Assembly (NCBI GenBank): GCA_020852965.1
Contig: JADYZV010000026.1
Span: forward strand, 1-64,000
Source: Pirellulaceae bacterium
GTDB lineage: Bacteria > Planctomycetota > Planctomycetia > Pirellulales > Pirellulaceae
DNA: 64,000 nt
Direction: 5' to 3'
In this document: piece by piece, positions 54,766 to 63,162 of the stretch
Layout: the number at the start of each line of letters is the position of its first letter
How positions within the stretch are numbered: position 1 is the first letter of the stretch
Made by a program: the position numbers and the translations under genes
Notes under the pieces: generated by a model
Told to the model about the DNA's origin: nothing
The model's database searches: none
The model's input: only the letters and a program-made list of their open reading frames with translations

Positions 54766-55705
54766 TGTTGGCAGGCGGGGTGGGTGTCACGGTCGCTTGG
54801 GCAGTACGGTAGATTTGATTGGCCGTTTGATAAGCAGCCACGGCGTTTTGTGCCGTGGGGCTACCGTTGATCTTGTCCATCAAATCGCGAGCTTCTTTGA
54901 GGTTCGGATCGGCTTGCAAAGCCGTTTGTAGGTACTGCTGGGCGCCGGCCAAGTCTTGATTGGCGAAATGTAGGTAGGCCACATTGTAGCTAGCAATTGC
55001 CGGAGGGAAGACCTGTGAAAGCTGCTGTACCGCTTCGTCCGAGCGACCGCTGGCAACTAGCATGCCCGCCAGATTATTTCGGAAACGCTGGCTGCTGGGT
55101 TCTGCCGCAATCGCTTGCTGTACGGCCGACTGTGCCTCGGCCATGCGACCTTGCTTTTGCAGGATAGAAGCAAGTTCGTTATACACATCCGCTTGCGGAT
55201 TGCCGGCCAGTGCTTTGACGAACATCTGTTCGGCCTCGGCGTATTGTTGCTGCCGCACATGCAGTCGCGCCATGCTTAGCAGAGCGGCCTGGTTGGTCGG
55301 TTCAACAGTCAACGCCTTCGTGTAGTTCTCCTGAGCCTTGGCGTACTTGCTTTGGGACTCGTAGAGCTGCCCGTTGGTTACCCAGATTTCAGGGCCTAAG
55401 CTGTCAGGCAGGTTGGACAGGCTGGTTGGATCTCCCTTGTCGGTACTGGGGGCAAACGGAGAGGTGACGATGTTTTTGGCCTTGACCATGGCGGTGGACA
55501 TGGTGGTCCCCATCGACTTGACTTGCCCCGTTACTCCCTGACCGGTATTGCTGAGCGTGCTGGCCAATCCGCCGTTGCCCGTACTTCCCGAGAACCAACT
55601 CCCCGGACCGCTTAGGCTCGCGCAACCCGATGCCAGGCTGAGGGTGGACAGGCCCATTAAGGCAATGCGACAAGCTCGATATTTGAGCAGCTTTGGACGG
55701 TTCAC
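54707..55705 (-). CDS. TPR-repeat lipoprotein
   Basis: A 332 aa protein when started at GTG 55705; GGAG lies 9-12 bases upstream, and a longer frame to 55861 lacks such support. The lipobox is LSLASGC. At least four TPR units follow (QLYESQSKYAKAQENYTKAL, ARLHVRQQQYAEAEQMFVKA, ASILQKQGRMAEAQSAVQQA, YNVAYLHFANQDLAGAQQYL). A Gly/Ser-rich N-terminal linker and a Thr/Pro/Gln-rich tail frame the repeats. It may be an outer-membrane lipoprotein scaffold, co-transcribed with the downstream porin, which it overlaps. Confidence 0.87.
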   Translation of the reverse strand: MNRPKLLKYRACRIALMGLSTLSLASGCASLSGPGSWFSGSTGNGGLASTLSNTGQGVTGQVKSMGTTMSTAMVKAKNIVTSPFAPSTDKGDPTSLSNLPDSLGPEIWVTNGQLYESQSKYAKAQENYTKALTVEPTNQAALLSMARLHVRQQQYAEAEQMFVKALAGNPQADVYNELASILQKQGRMAEAQSAVQQAIAAEPSSQRFRNNLAGMLVASGRSDEAVQQLSQVFPPAIASYNVAYLHFANQDLAGAQQYLQTALQADPNLKEARDLMDKINGSPTAQNAVAAYQTANQIYRTAQATVTPTPPANNAVYQIPQSPPTQMPSYPQ

Positions 55706-56073
55706 GATTAGAACTCCGGAAGGTATACGCGGCGGTGAGCGTGAGCTTCGAGCCGACTGGGCGCAGTGGTAGCAGACCCGCAGTATTGTCTTTATCGCTA
55801 CAATCGGACTCGGCGACTGGATTGCTTGAGCAATTGCGGTTGTTTCCCGGCGATCGAGCACGGATGAAGCAATACCAGCAACAGCCCCACAGTGCTAGTG
55901 GGAAACGCAAACGAATGCTTCCATGCTACTATGGCGGACGGTATTGCGGCTTGGCGATTGTCAAGAAACCGTTTTGGGACTCGTAACCTCGTCCACTACA
56001 CCTCGTCCACTACACCTCGTCCACTACACCTCGTCCACGACCACCAACCCTAGAATCTAATAGGGACCGAGCA
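55706..56073. other. 368 bp intergenic region with a family A repeat array
   Basis: The region holds the 5' leader of the TPR lipoprotein and the array at 55967-56039. No further gene is supported. Confidence 0.5.
55967..56039. repeat. Family A right arm expanded into a 14-bp tandem array
   Basis: The inner right arm GGACTCGTAACCTCGTCCAC is followed by the 14-bp unit ACCTCGTCCACTAC at 55986, 56000, 56014 and a partial unit at 56028. No left arm is present. Confidence 0.9.
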
Positions 56074-56388
56074 CTAGGCAGCGCGTCGACGCTCTGGCTC
56101 GAATTGCCCAGAATCTGGATGCGAATCTAGGTGAGCTTCATACTCATGAATGCACGCAATCGCCGATGTCGACTTGAGCAGATCGCCACAAGGACTGAAA
56201 AATTTAATTTCGTCCTCCTCGATGAACAACACGACGTGGTAGCCCGAACACTGGAATTTTCTACCACAGAATAGACCATTTCGAATCAGAATGGACTCGC
56301 CCACGGAGTCGGTCCCGGTAGCACCAAGCTGGCTCAATTGTTGAGCGACAACCAAACGGATTTTCTCGACAGGTGTAGTAGCATTCAT
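56074..56388 (-). CDS. Small conserved-looking protein of unknown function
   Basis: A 104 aa protein from ATG 56388; the longer frame upstream has low-quality composition and was not used. AGGA lies about 13 bases before the ATG. The sequence has an N-terminal helix (PVEKIRLVVAQQLSQLG) and a beta-like core (ESILIRNGLFCGRKFQCSGY then HVVLFIEEDEIKFFSPCGDL). Two central Cys flank a hydrophobic core. No family was recognised. Antisense or shadow origin seems unlikely because the composition is protein-like and the helix-strand layout is good. Confidence 0.65.
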   Translation of the reverse strand: MNATTPVEKIRLVVAQQLSQLGATGTDSVGESILIRNGLFCGRKFQCSGYHVVLFIEEDEIKFFSPCGDLLKSTSAIACIHEYEAHLDSHPDSGQFEPERRRAA

Positions 56389-56611
56389 GGATCTTTGACA
56401 TTCCTGTGAGAATTCTAGTGCGTAGGTACTTACTTTCCAAAGATCGGCCTCTGCCACCGTAGTCTTCAGATCAGAATTCCCAGCCGACAAACGCTCCGCA
56501 AGCCTCCCATTTTGAAGTGAAATTGGCCACCACTTTTTGCTACGTCTTTTTGTTATGCTATGTCGAGTGCTTAGTTGCCCCCAGGTAGTTGTCACGGACA
56601 TTTGTTTCCCC

Positions 56612-57031
56612 ATGCAACCAGCTTTCCCGATCCTGCAACGCGGCCTGCTGGGCTTGGTGCTCCTCGTATTACTCGCCCTGCTAGCAACAGCGCGCTGCCT
56701 CGAACCTGCTGATCGCGGAGTTGGCACACACCAACAACTGGGCTTACCAGCCTGCATGACAAGAGTAGTGTGGGGAGTTCCTTGCCCCGCTTGCGGTATG
56801 ACGACCTCCTGGGCACTTGCCACACGTGGCCAATGGACGCTGGCGGCCCACGCCAACGCAGGGGGCTTTCTGCTTTGCCTAATCGCTCTAGCATTGGTGC
56901 CGACAAGTTGCTATTGGTTGGCGGTTGGAAAAACTTCCCCAAGCGATCGAACGTGGCTGACGCTCGGCATGAGCCTTCTCGTCGCGCTGGCCGTGGCGAT
57001 TGCACAGTGGGGCTGGCGATTGCTCCATTGA
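56612..57031 (+). CDS. DUF2752 membrane protein
   Basis: A 139 aa integral membrane protein from ATG 56612. Three hydrophobic segments (GLLGLVLLVLLALLATARCL, GGFLLCLIALALVPTSCYWL, TLGMSLLVALAVAIAQWGWR) are visible. The DUF2752 signature GVPCPACGMTTSWALATRG lies between the first two. Function is unknown in this family. It precedes the lipoprotein-type gene at 57108 by 76 bases and may share its transcript. Confidence 0.88.
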   Translation: MQPAFPILQRGLLGLVLLVLLALLATARCLEPADRGVGTHQQLGLPACMTRVVWGVPCPACGMTTSWALATRGQWTLAAHANAGGFLLCLIALALVPTSCYWLAVGKTSPSDRTWLTLGMSLLVALAVAIAQWGWRLLH

Positions 57032-57107
57032 CCAGCGCTGCAAGGTTTCCAATCGCTTCCCATGCGCTCGCGCACCATTAACGCACTAGCTCAAAGCCAG
57101 CACAATC

Positions 57108-57761
57108 ATGAATCAACGGACTCGGCAGACCTTTCTCGTCATCCTGTTGGTCGCAGGTATTTCGTCGTTCGGTGGCTGCATCAACTTTGCAGCCAACATG
57201 ATTCACGCCATCACAGGCAATAATCGCGCAGCCGACTTCGATGGTCTCAAAGAAAAACGGGTCGCTGTGGTGTGCTTGACCGACGGAGGCTTAGCCGCCG
57301 ATGCCGACAGCGCTATGTTGACCAGCTATATTCACGCGGGGTTTAATTCCAATATCAAGAAGATCGACGTGGTGCGTTCCTCCGAGGTCGAACGATGGAT
57401 CGATTCCCACAGCCATGAGGGCGCCGACTATTTGGAAATCGGCAAAGGGGTCAAAGCCGATCGTTTGGTAGCGGTCGAAGTGGTCAACCTTTCGGTCAAG
57501 AACGGTGCCACGCTCTTCCAGGGCAAATCCGATATTGCGGTAACGGTCTACGACATTTCTGCTGGAGGAAAGATCTTATACCAAAAAAACATTCCTGAAT
57601 TTGTCTTTCCCAAAATGGGAGGTCCGTCCATTACCGACGTCAGCGAAGCCAAATTCCGCGCTCGTTATTTGGCCATCGTAGCACGAACGGTTTCGACCCT
57701 ATTCTACCCCGTCGATGCCACCGCAGATTTCGCACTCGACGCCACCGCCCACAGCTTCTAG
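57108..57761 (+). CDS. Predicted lipoprotein of unknown function
   Basis: A 217 aa protein with a signal peptide and lipobox (VAGISSFGGC). The mature part has an alternating beta/alpha layout (KRVAVVCLTDGGLAADADSA, VVRSSEVERWIDSH, LVAVEVVNLSVKNGATLFQG, IAVTVYDISAGGKILYQKNI). It is reminiscent of the LpoB/CsgG-like or DUF799-type fold seen in envelope lipoproteins, but no specific family is claimed. It probably sits in the outer or inner membrane facing the periplasm. Confidence 0.75.
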   Translation: MNQRTRQTFLVILLVAGISSFGGCINFAANMIHAITGNNRAADFDGLKEKRVAVVCLTDGGLAADADSAMLTSYIHAGFNSNIKKIDVVRSSEVERWIDSHSHEGADYLEIGKGVKADRLVAVEVVNLSVKNGATLFQGKSDIAVTVYDISAGGKILYQKNIPEFVFPKMGGPSITDVSEAKFRARYLAIVARTVSTLFYPVDATADFALDATAHSF

Positions 57762-59549
57762 CTACTCACTCAGCGTTAACAAGAATTCAGCTTGCTGTAG
57801 CAATGGATCATCGTACTCGAGTCGAATAACGCGCTCATCTTTCAATTCAGAAATGGCTCGCTGATGCTCCTCGATGACTTGTCGGGTTACTCGCTCGACC
57901 TTTCTGCGGCTGAGCGAGAGTGTTAGCACGACCATGCAGTAGATGGCCAGCGGCAATAGCGATAGTAGAAGGCTAGTGAATAACAAGGCTGGAGAGGGAT
58001 GTGGAAAGTCTTCCAAGTGCGTCGCAACTTCGCCGCTGAGCACATGGTACGACGCTACGAAGTACTCGCGGTAGATCAGTACGATGGGTCCAGCCATAAA
58101 CATCCAGAATAGAACCACCCCCAGCGCGCCCCAGAGCTGTACCAACCAACCGGGCGTAGCGTGGCGGTCGAGAGCCGCATCAAAAATGTGTTGCGATCGA
58201 GTTTGCAACTCTTCGATACCGCTCAAACGCATGCCGGTTGTGTGCGCGTTATCCTGCCCTCGTTCATCTCGTGGACGCAGCTTCAAGACGGCTCGGTGAA
58301 ATCGCTCGCACAAAGGGCGCAAACGCTCTTCGAGCTGTTGCTGCGTACGGCGGCGTATGCCGTCTTGAATCTCAGTGTTAAATTCACGGTTCTGGCGCAC
58401 GTTCCTCGCCCAAGAGGCCAACGCACCAAACAGGCTTGGCACACTACCAGCCATCGCCAATACGACCCGATCCCAGGCCCCCTGCGTCAAGTGCAGCGTC
58501 GACATCAGCGTACGATAGGGGAACCACAACAACGAAGTGTCTCCCACCAGTCGAGCTCGCAAGCGCATCCGCACTCCGGTGGAGAGCACGGTCGAACTGC
58601 CCAGCAAGGTGTCGAGCACGCGTTCGGGAAGCTGCCTTGTTTCACGATGCAACTGCTCGACGGCTTGCAACAATTGCGGTAGTTCGGTATGGATTTTCCG
58701 TGAGACTTGGGCTTTCAAACGCTCCGTTGCAGCAGTTGCGCGCTGCTCCTGAGCATTCCCCAAACGTCCGTCCGCAACGCCCAACTCACTGAAGCGATCG
58801 AGCACACCGCGCAGGAAAACTGCGCCAGCGGCCGCTTCGTCGCCAGTGATCTCGAAGTCGGGAATCAGTAGCTCCGGCATCATATGCGAATGTGGGGCCA
58901 TCGCTTCGAGCTGCCCTCGTAACTCGCGCAAGTCTTGACGTAGAAGAGTGGCTCCCTCCCCGTCTGACATCTCGTCCGGCTCGACCGACGTTATAATCGG
59001 GATACAAGCCGCTCCGTCGATTTGACGGGCGATGGTCAGATTGGCCGCCGCTCGCAATTGATCTCGGGCAATGACCAACAGCTTCAACGGGGCCAGCGAT
59101 AGGGCTTGCCTCGCTAGTTTGGCCGCCAACTCATTGGCGTCGGTCTGTCCCGGAGTATCGAGGAGCACATACGATTGACCAATTGCGGCCAATTGCTCCG
59201 TTGGGCAGGGATGATAGATTTCGCAGGTCGGATCGAGGCCGTCGGGTGCCAGCGGTCCGATCCATACCAATCGCGTCGTCGCGTCGCCGCTGAGATCGCC
59301 ACTGGGGAGAAGACTTTGCAGCCGCTCGTCGCGTACGAACTGTCGCGCCGCCCACGTCTTACCCTGTCCCTTGGCACCCACGATGGCGATCAACAATGCG
59401 TCAATTCCTCGCCCCGCTTGGATATTGGCCAAATCGTGCGCGTACTGCTCGCACGCCTCTTGCACGGCGGATGTTAACGGCGTCTGGCCGAAGACAGCGT
59501 GGGTCGCGTCAACGACGCGCTGGGCAAGACTGGGAAGAGGCTCGCTCAC
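57762..59549 (-). CDS. Dynamin-like membrane GTPase, second of an adjacent pair
   Basis: I chose the GTG at 59549 (595 aa). Further upstream the frame is open only through a 54-bp tandem repeat and would need a TTG start. The G domain has Walker A GAKGQGKTW (about 58), a switch-II-like YVLLDTPGQTD, and ITSVEPDE near the G4 position. A long helical region follows. Two membrane segments lie near the C-terminus (GVVLFWMFMAGPIVLIYREY and LLFTSLLLSLLPLAIYCMVV), then an amphipathic helix. This is the layout of bacterial dynamin-like proteins that bind and reshape membranes. The gene follows another GTPase on the same strand and they may work as a pair. Confidence 0.75.
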   Translation of the reverse strand: MSEPLPSLAQRVVDATHAVFGQTPLTSAVQEACEQYAHDLANIQAGRGIDALLIAIVGAKGQGKTWAARQFVRDERLQSLLPSGDLSGDATTRLVWIGPLAPDGLDPTCEIYHPCPTEQLAAIGQSYVLLDTPGQTDANELAAKLARQALSLAPLKLLVIARDQLRAAANLTIARQIDGAACIPIITSVEPDEMSDGEGATLLRQDLRELRGQLEAMAPHSHMMPELLIPDFEITGDEAAAGAVFLRGVLDRFSELGVADGRLGNAQEQRATAATERLKAQVSRKIHTELPQLLQAVEQLHRETRQLPERVLDTLLGSSTVLSTGVRMRLRARLVGDTSLLWFPYRTLMSTLHLTQGAWDRVVLAMAGSVPSLFGALASWARNVRQNREFNTEIQDGIRRRTQQQLEERLRPLCERFHRAVLKLRPRDERGQDNAHTTGMRLSGIEELQTRSQHIFDAALDRHATPGWLVQLWGALGVVLFWMFMAGPIVLIYREYFVASYHVLSGEVATHLEDFPHPSPALLFTSLLLSLLPLAIYCMVVLTLSLSRRKVERVTRQVIEEHQRAISELKDERVIRLEYDDPLLQQAEFLLTLSE

Positions 59550-59574
59550 ACGGTTCTCGCTTGTGGAAAGAGAA

Positions 59575-59838
59575 GGAAGTAAACGCCCCCCGCCAGCTTG
59601 ACTGGCAGGAGCAGAAGTTTTCAAATTAGGAAGTAAACGCCCCCCGCCAGCTCGTCTGGCAGGAGCAGAAGTTTTCAAATTAGGAAGTAAACGCCCCCCG
59701 CCAGCTTGACTGGCAGGAGCAGAAGTTTTCAAAATAGGAAGTAAATGCCCCCCGCCAGCTCGTCTGGCAGGAGCAGGAGTTTTCAAATTAGGAAGTAAAC
59801 GCCCCCCGCCAGCTTGACTGGCAGGAGCAGAAGTTTTC
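59575..59838. repeat. 5 x 54-bp tandem array, family C
   Basis: Units start at 59575, 59629, 59683, 59737 and 59791, each opening GGAAGTAAACGCCCCCCGCC. Each holds a hairpin with stem GCCAG/CTGGC. The loops alternate strictly: units 1, 3 and 5 have CTTGA and units 2 and 4 have CTCGT, which suggests duplication in blocks of two. Confidence 0.92.
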
Positions 59839-59895
59839 GATATAAAGAACTAAGCACATAGCGCCTTCCTCATTTGGCATAAAACCAAAACTCGC

Positions 59896-59925
59896 GCTCC
59901 TGCCGGACAAGCCGGCGAGGGGCGG
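59896..59925. repeat. Family C hairpin, inverted relative to the array
   Basis: GCTCCTGCCGGACAAGCCGG with CGAGGGGCGG following matches the array unit on the opposite strand (CGCC...CCGGCAGGAGC, then a TTTT-type flank). Confidence 0.65.
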
Positions 59926-59956
59926 AAGAAAAGCAAACTGAACGAACTAGTAGCGG

Positions 59957-62056
59957 CTAGAGCATGGATTCAAGCGTTTTGAGCTGCGTGGGATTCAGTT
60001 CCCACAAGCTAACTGCGGATGGTTGCGTACTAGGTTTAATCTCCAATTGACTCGCGACCAACCTTCGAAGGGTGCTATCGCAACGCACGCCGGGAAATGC
60101 ATCGCCTGCCGTGGGTCGAGGCAACCCGAGGCTATCGCAACAAATAGCGAACAAATCACTCAACTGTCGCCAGGGTGTCTCGCGATGTACGATGCTCAGC
60201 GCTTCCCCTCCCGTTGCGGTCGGTCCGAGCAATGCGGCTAATCCGGCGGCTGCCAACAACTCTTTGGTCGACGCAAACACCAACACTGCGGTCCCGCCAC
60301 CGTCAAACGGTATGAGGACCACAGCCAAAAGCGGTCCAAACATCACCGCCAGCGGCTGCGTTCCCTTCCAAAGTTTGTCGCGCCACGACATTTCGCGCCA
60401 TACCTGCTGACTCCACTTTTCTAGCTCGCCAGGGTCGAGCAGCGTCTTGTTTTCCTGTGCGAAACGCTGCAGTGCCGTCTCGCTGGCGGCCAGCAGCGTC
60501 TCAGGCATGACGCCTTGCAACGCATCGTGTCGATCGAAACTCCTCAGCGTATCGGCCAGCCGCTGAGGCGTAACCACCTGCGCCCCTTCTCCACGTCGAA
60601 AACGCTGCGTGAATTGCAAAACGGTTTGCGACGCGCTCTGCAGAATCTTGAAGCGCGAGGCTGAGTTGGTAATCGCTTGTTGAAATTGTCGCGCGGTGCG
60701 ATCGATACTTAGGCTGACGCGCATCCAATACGGTGCTGTGCGCTGCAAACTGTCAGCCATCTGGCCGATGATCGCCGGAGAAGCTTGTAGCCGAAGTCCA
60801 ATAGCTTGGCCATCCGCATTACGCTGCGCCATAAATTCATAGCAGGCATCCGCCACCGTCTGCCACGCATCACTCACTTGCTCGTGGCGTTGACGTTGAT
60901 TGGTCGCGAACCATTGTCGGGCTGATGACGATTGAGCCTTGAGTTGCGCAACCAGGCTACGGCTGCTGGCTTCGGCCAGTGCGCCACCATCGAGCCGCTC
61001 TCCCAGGTCGAATAGATAACGGGTAGTCTTCGAGTCGTCCGCGCGAGTCTCCGAGGAGATTTCGAAAAAGATCGGATGTTGTTCTCCCGCCAGCTCCATC
61101 CGAGCAGGTGGAGGCGGAATGCGCGAGCTCGCCAGCGCGCTGCGGAAATCGTAGGCCGCATACACGCCGTCCAGGCCAAAGCGGCTGACCAAGCCGCGCG
61201 CTTCCTCGAAGACAGTGCCTGGAGCATAGCGGGCTTTGATGCGATTGATGGCCAACCAACGGGGTACACCGGGCATCGAATCGCGCAGCGTAGTCAAGAT
61301 CTGCATCAACGCCGTGTCGTGGAGCGTGTTGAGCCGACTAACGACCACGAAAGCCGAACACAATCGACCGATCCGCGACAGTTGTTGTTGCCGTGCGCTA
61401 GCCAGCTCAGCAGGAGCGATTCCCGATGAATCGGTCGCCGCCGCAACAAAGCCTGTCTGAATGTCGGGGCAGTCGAGCAGGCCCAAACTCAGGCTATCGA
61501 GCCGTTCGTCGTAGGCTATCAATGGAACGCCCAGCGAAGCGACCGCCTGGTCACTGTCGTTATACTGCGCCGCAGCCAACTGAGGATCATCGGCCAATCG
61601 CTGTGGGGCATGGCCAAACAAATTGGTCATGAATCCAATCAACACATTGAGCAGGTTGGGATCGTCCCACCAGATTTTGGGAAGCCACAATACAAAGCGG
61701 TGCGTGCCAGCATGATTTGATGTCCCGCGCAGCACTCGTGGCCGATTGGCGGGACTCAAATAGCTGGCCAGCAAGGAGCTTTTGCCGGCGTTGAGCTGTC
61801 CAGCCAAGGCCAAGATGGGACAGCGGCTGATGTTGGCGAATAGCTCCAATTGCTCCAGCAGACCGTCGATGCGTGTGGCCATTTCCCGTCCCGACTCGGC
61901 CATGGCCGAGGAGCAGGCGACCTCCGCATCGCTCAGCGCTTCAAGCAAGCTAAGCTTGCGCGGCGTGGCGGGGAATGTGCGCGACAATCCAGCCGCCGGC
62001 TCGCGCCACAGCTTCACTAACGTTTGCCACGCGGCTGAGTTAGCAGGATCTGTCAT
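59957..62056 (-). CDS. Dynamin-like GTPase, first of an adjacent pair
   Basis: A 699 aa protein. The G domain shows Walker A LALAGQLNAGKSSLLASYL (about 85-92) and the G3-like LLDCPDIQTGF, with FVVVSRLNTLHDTALM and INRIKARYAPG near G4. A switch-I-like Thr region (RGTSNHAGTHRFVLWLPKIW) follows the P-loop. The C-terminal half is helical and contains a hydrophobic hairpin (PLAVMFGPLLAVVLIPFDGG, then VLVFASTKELLAAAGLAALL) that could insert in membrane. The size and order fit bacterial dynamin-like or YfjP/LeoA-type GTPases. The downstream gene encodes a second such protein. Confidence 0.82.
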   Translation of the reverse strand: MTDPANSAAWQTLVKLWREPAAGLSRTFPATPRKLSLLEALSDAEVACSSAMAESGREMATRIDGLLEQLELFANISRCPILALAGQLNAGKSSLLASYLSPANRPRVLRGTSNHAGTHRFVLWLPKIWWDDPNLLNVLIGFMTNLFGHAPQRLADDPQLAAAQYNDSDQAVASLGVPLIAYDERLDSLSLGLLDCPDIQTGFVAAATDSSGIAPAELASARQQQLSRIGRLCSAFVVVSRLNTLHDTALMQILTTLRDSMPGVPRWLAINRIKARYAPGTVFEEARGLVSRFGLDGVYAAYDFRSALASSRIPPPPARMELAGEQHPIFFEISSETRADDSKTTRYLFDLGERLDGGALAEASSRSLVAQLKAQSSSARQWFATNQRQRHEQVSDAWQTVADACYEFMAQRNADGQAIGLRLQASPAIIGQMADSLQRTAPYWMRVSLSIDRTARQFQQAITNSASRFKILQSASQTVLQFTQRFRRGEGAQVVTPQRLADTLRSFDRHDALQGVMPETLLAASETALQRFAQENKTLLDPGELEKWSQQVWREMSWRDKLWKGTQPLAVMFGPLLAVVLIPFDGGGTAVLVFASTKELLAAAGLAALLGPTATGGEALSIVHRETPWRQLSDLFAICCDSLGLPRPTAGDAFPGVRCDSTLRRLVASQLEIKPSTQPSAVSLWELNPTQLKTLESML

Positions 62057-62217
62057 AGGGCAAGTTCATTCTGCGGCAAGCGCACGATTCACAGTTTCCT
62101 CAAAGCAATGGCCTACCACGTGCCCATTGGCTTTATTCGGCAGGACATCCACCGACTGGCGAAGGTGACTACAGATTCAAGGGAGAATACCATACGGCCC
62201 ATTTGGCGCGAACTCAG

Positions 62218-63111
62218 CTAGGTGATAAGTTCGGCCAAACGCAGTAAGCCGCGATGGACCAAATGGTCTTTGACAATCAATGGAGCTGGCACATAGGACC
62301 TCAGCCGCATGCCGTCACCTCCGCTGATTATAATCGGAATCGCTTGGCCGTATTGTTGGCGATATCGCTCCACCAAATGTAAGACGCCCCCGACCAATGC
62401 GCTCGCCGCTCCGCAGATCATTGCCGACTCGGTGTTTTTGCCAGGGAGTGGGGGAAGCCCTAACAATTCGGCCGCGTCGATCTCCGGGAGCATATCTGCG
62501 CCTTTCCCCAGTAGACGCAACATCATCGGCACGCCGGGGAGTATCGCGCCACCTTCGAAGCATCCCAGCGAAGCGGGCTGACGCGGCTCACCAGTGGGTG
62601 CTGTGATCAAGTCGACAGTTACCGCTGAGCCCGCTTGAATGACAACGGCAGGACGTAATGCGGTGAGCTCTAACGCGGCCAGAGCGGCTAACAAGCGATC
62701 GATGCCAACTGCCTGCGGATAATCGACACGAACTTCGAGCGGTAGTGCTGTATGAATCACTACGTCAACTCGACGGCGTACCGGGCCGAATCGAGTTTCA
62801 GGCAAACTCGCCTGCAATAGATGGTCTTGCAACAATCGCAGCGCATCGCGGCGAACACTGCTAATCAACCAACGCGCGGGCAGCGTAGAGTCCGACTGCT
62901 CGGCCGATTCGATATAGCGATCGAGCTCACGAAGCCATTGTCGATCTTCGGGTAGATAGCGTCGCGATGATTCGTCGCAGCGCCGCACTGCATTCAAATC
63001 AGCCGAACACCAATCCACTCTAAGCATTTCGCCCAGTTCGCGACTTCTTAAATCGAGCTCAGCTACGCGAATGCCACTGTTGCCAATGTCGACACCGAAG
63101 GTCTGCTGCAT
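62218..63111 (-). CDS. coaX: Type III pantothenate kinase
   Basis: A 297 aa enzyme that phosphorylates pantothenate in the first step of CoA synthesis. The ASKHA phosphate motif FGVDIGNSGIRVAELD is at the N-terminus. VIQAGSAVTVDLITAPTGEP supplies the second phosphate motif (the usual DxGTAxTxD with Ala-Gly-Ser here). FEGGAILPGVPMMLRLLGKG and the C-terminal IIISGGDGMRLRSY are typical of CoaX. GAGGAA precedes the ATG. A CoaX member is slightly longer than usual (about 250-270) owing to an inserted N-lobe stretch. It follows obg on the same strand, with 51 bases between. Confidence 0.9.
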   Translation of the reverse strand: MQQTFGVDIGNSGIRVAELDLRSRELGEMLRVDWCSADLNAVRRCDESSRRYLPEDRQWLRELDRYIESAEQSDSTLPARWLISSVRRDALRLLQDHLLQASLPETRFGPVRRRVDVVIHTALPLEVRVDYPQAVGIDRLLAALAALELTALRPAVVIQAGSAVTVDLITAPTGEPRQPASLGCFEGGAILPGVPMMLRLLGKGADMLPEIDAAELLGLPPLPGKNTESAMICGAASALVGGVLHLVERYRQQYGQAIPIIISGGDGMRLRSYVPAPLIVKDHLVHRGLLRLAELIT

Positions 63112-63162
63112 GCTCGCTGTAGTTCCTCGAAAAGACGCCAGTTTCAGCTCCGCGCCATGGGT

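Larger units (their letters stand above)
59550..59956. other. 407 bp between the two GTPase genes, filled by repeats
   Basis: The space holds the 54-bp array (59575-59838) and a further family C hairpin (59896-59925). It contains no gene. Confidence 0.6.

Noticed and set aside
56389-56856. Longer version of the 104 aa gene
   Set aside because: The added part is rich in Arg/Ser/Trp/Pro and overlaps the promoter and start of the opposite DUF2752 gene.
59550-59786. Repeat-encoded N-terminal extension of the second GTPase
   Set aside because: It needs a TTG start inside a tandem array of dispersed hairpins. The GTG at 59549 is the more likely start, though the extension is not excluded.
59575-59838. 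CRISPR array
   Set aside because: The units are contiguous with no variable spacers, and no cas genes are near.
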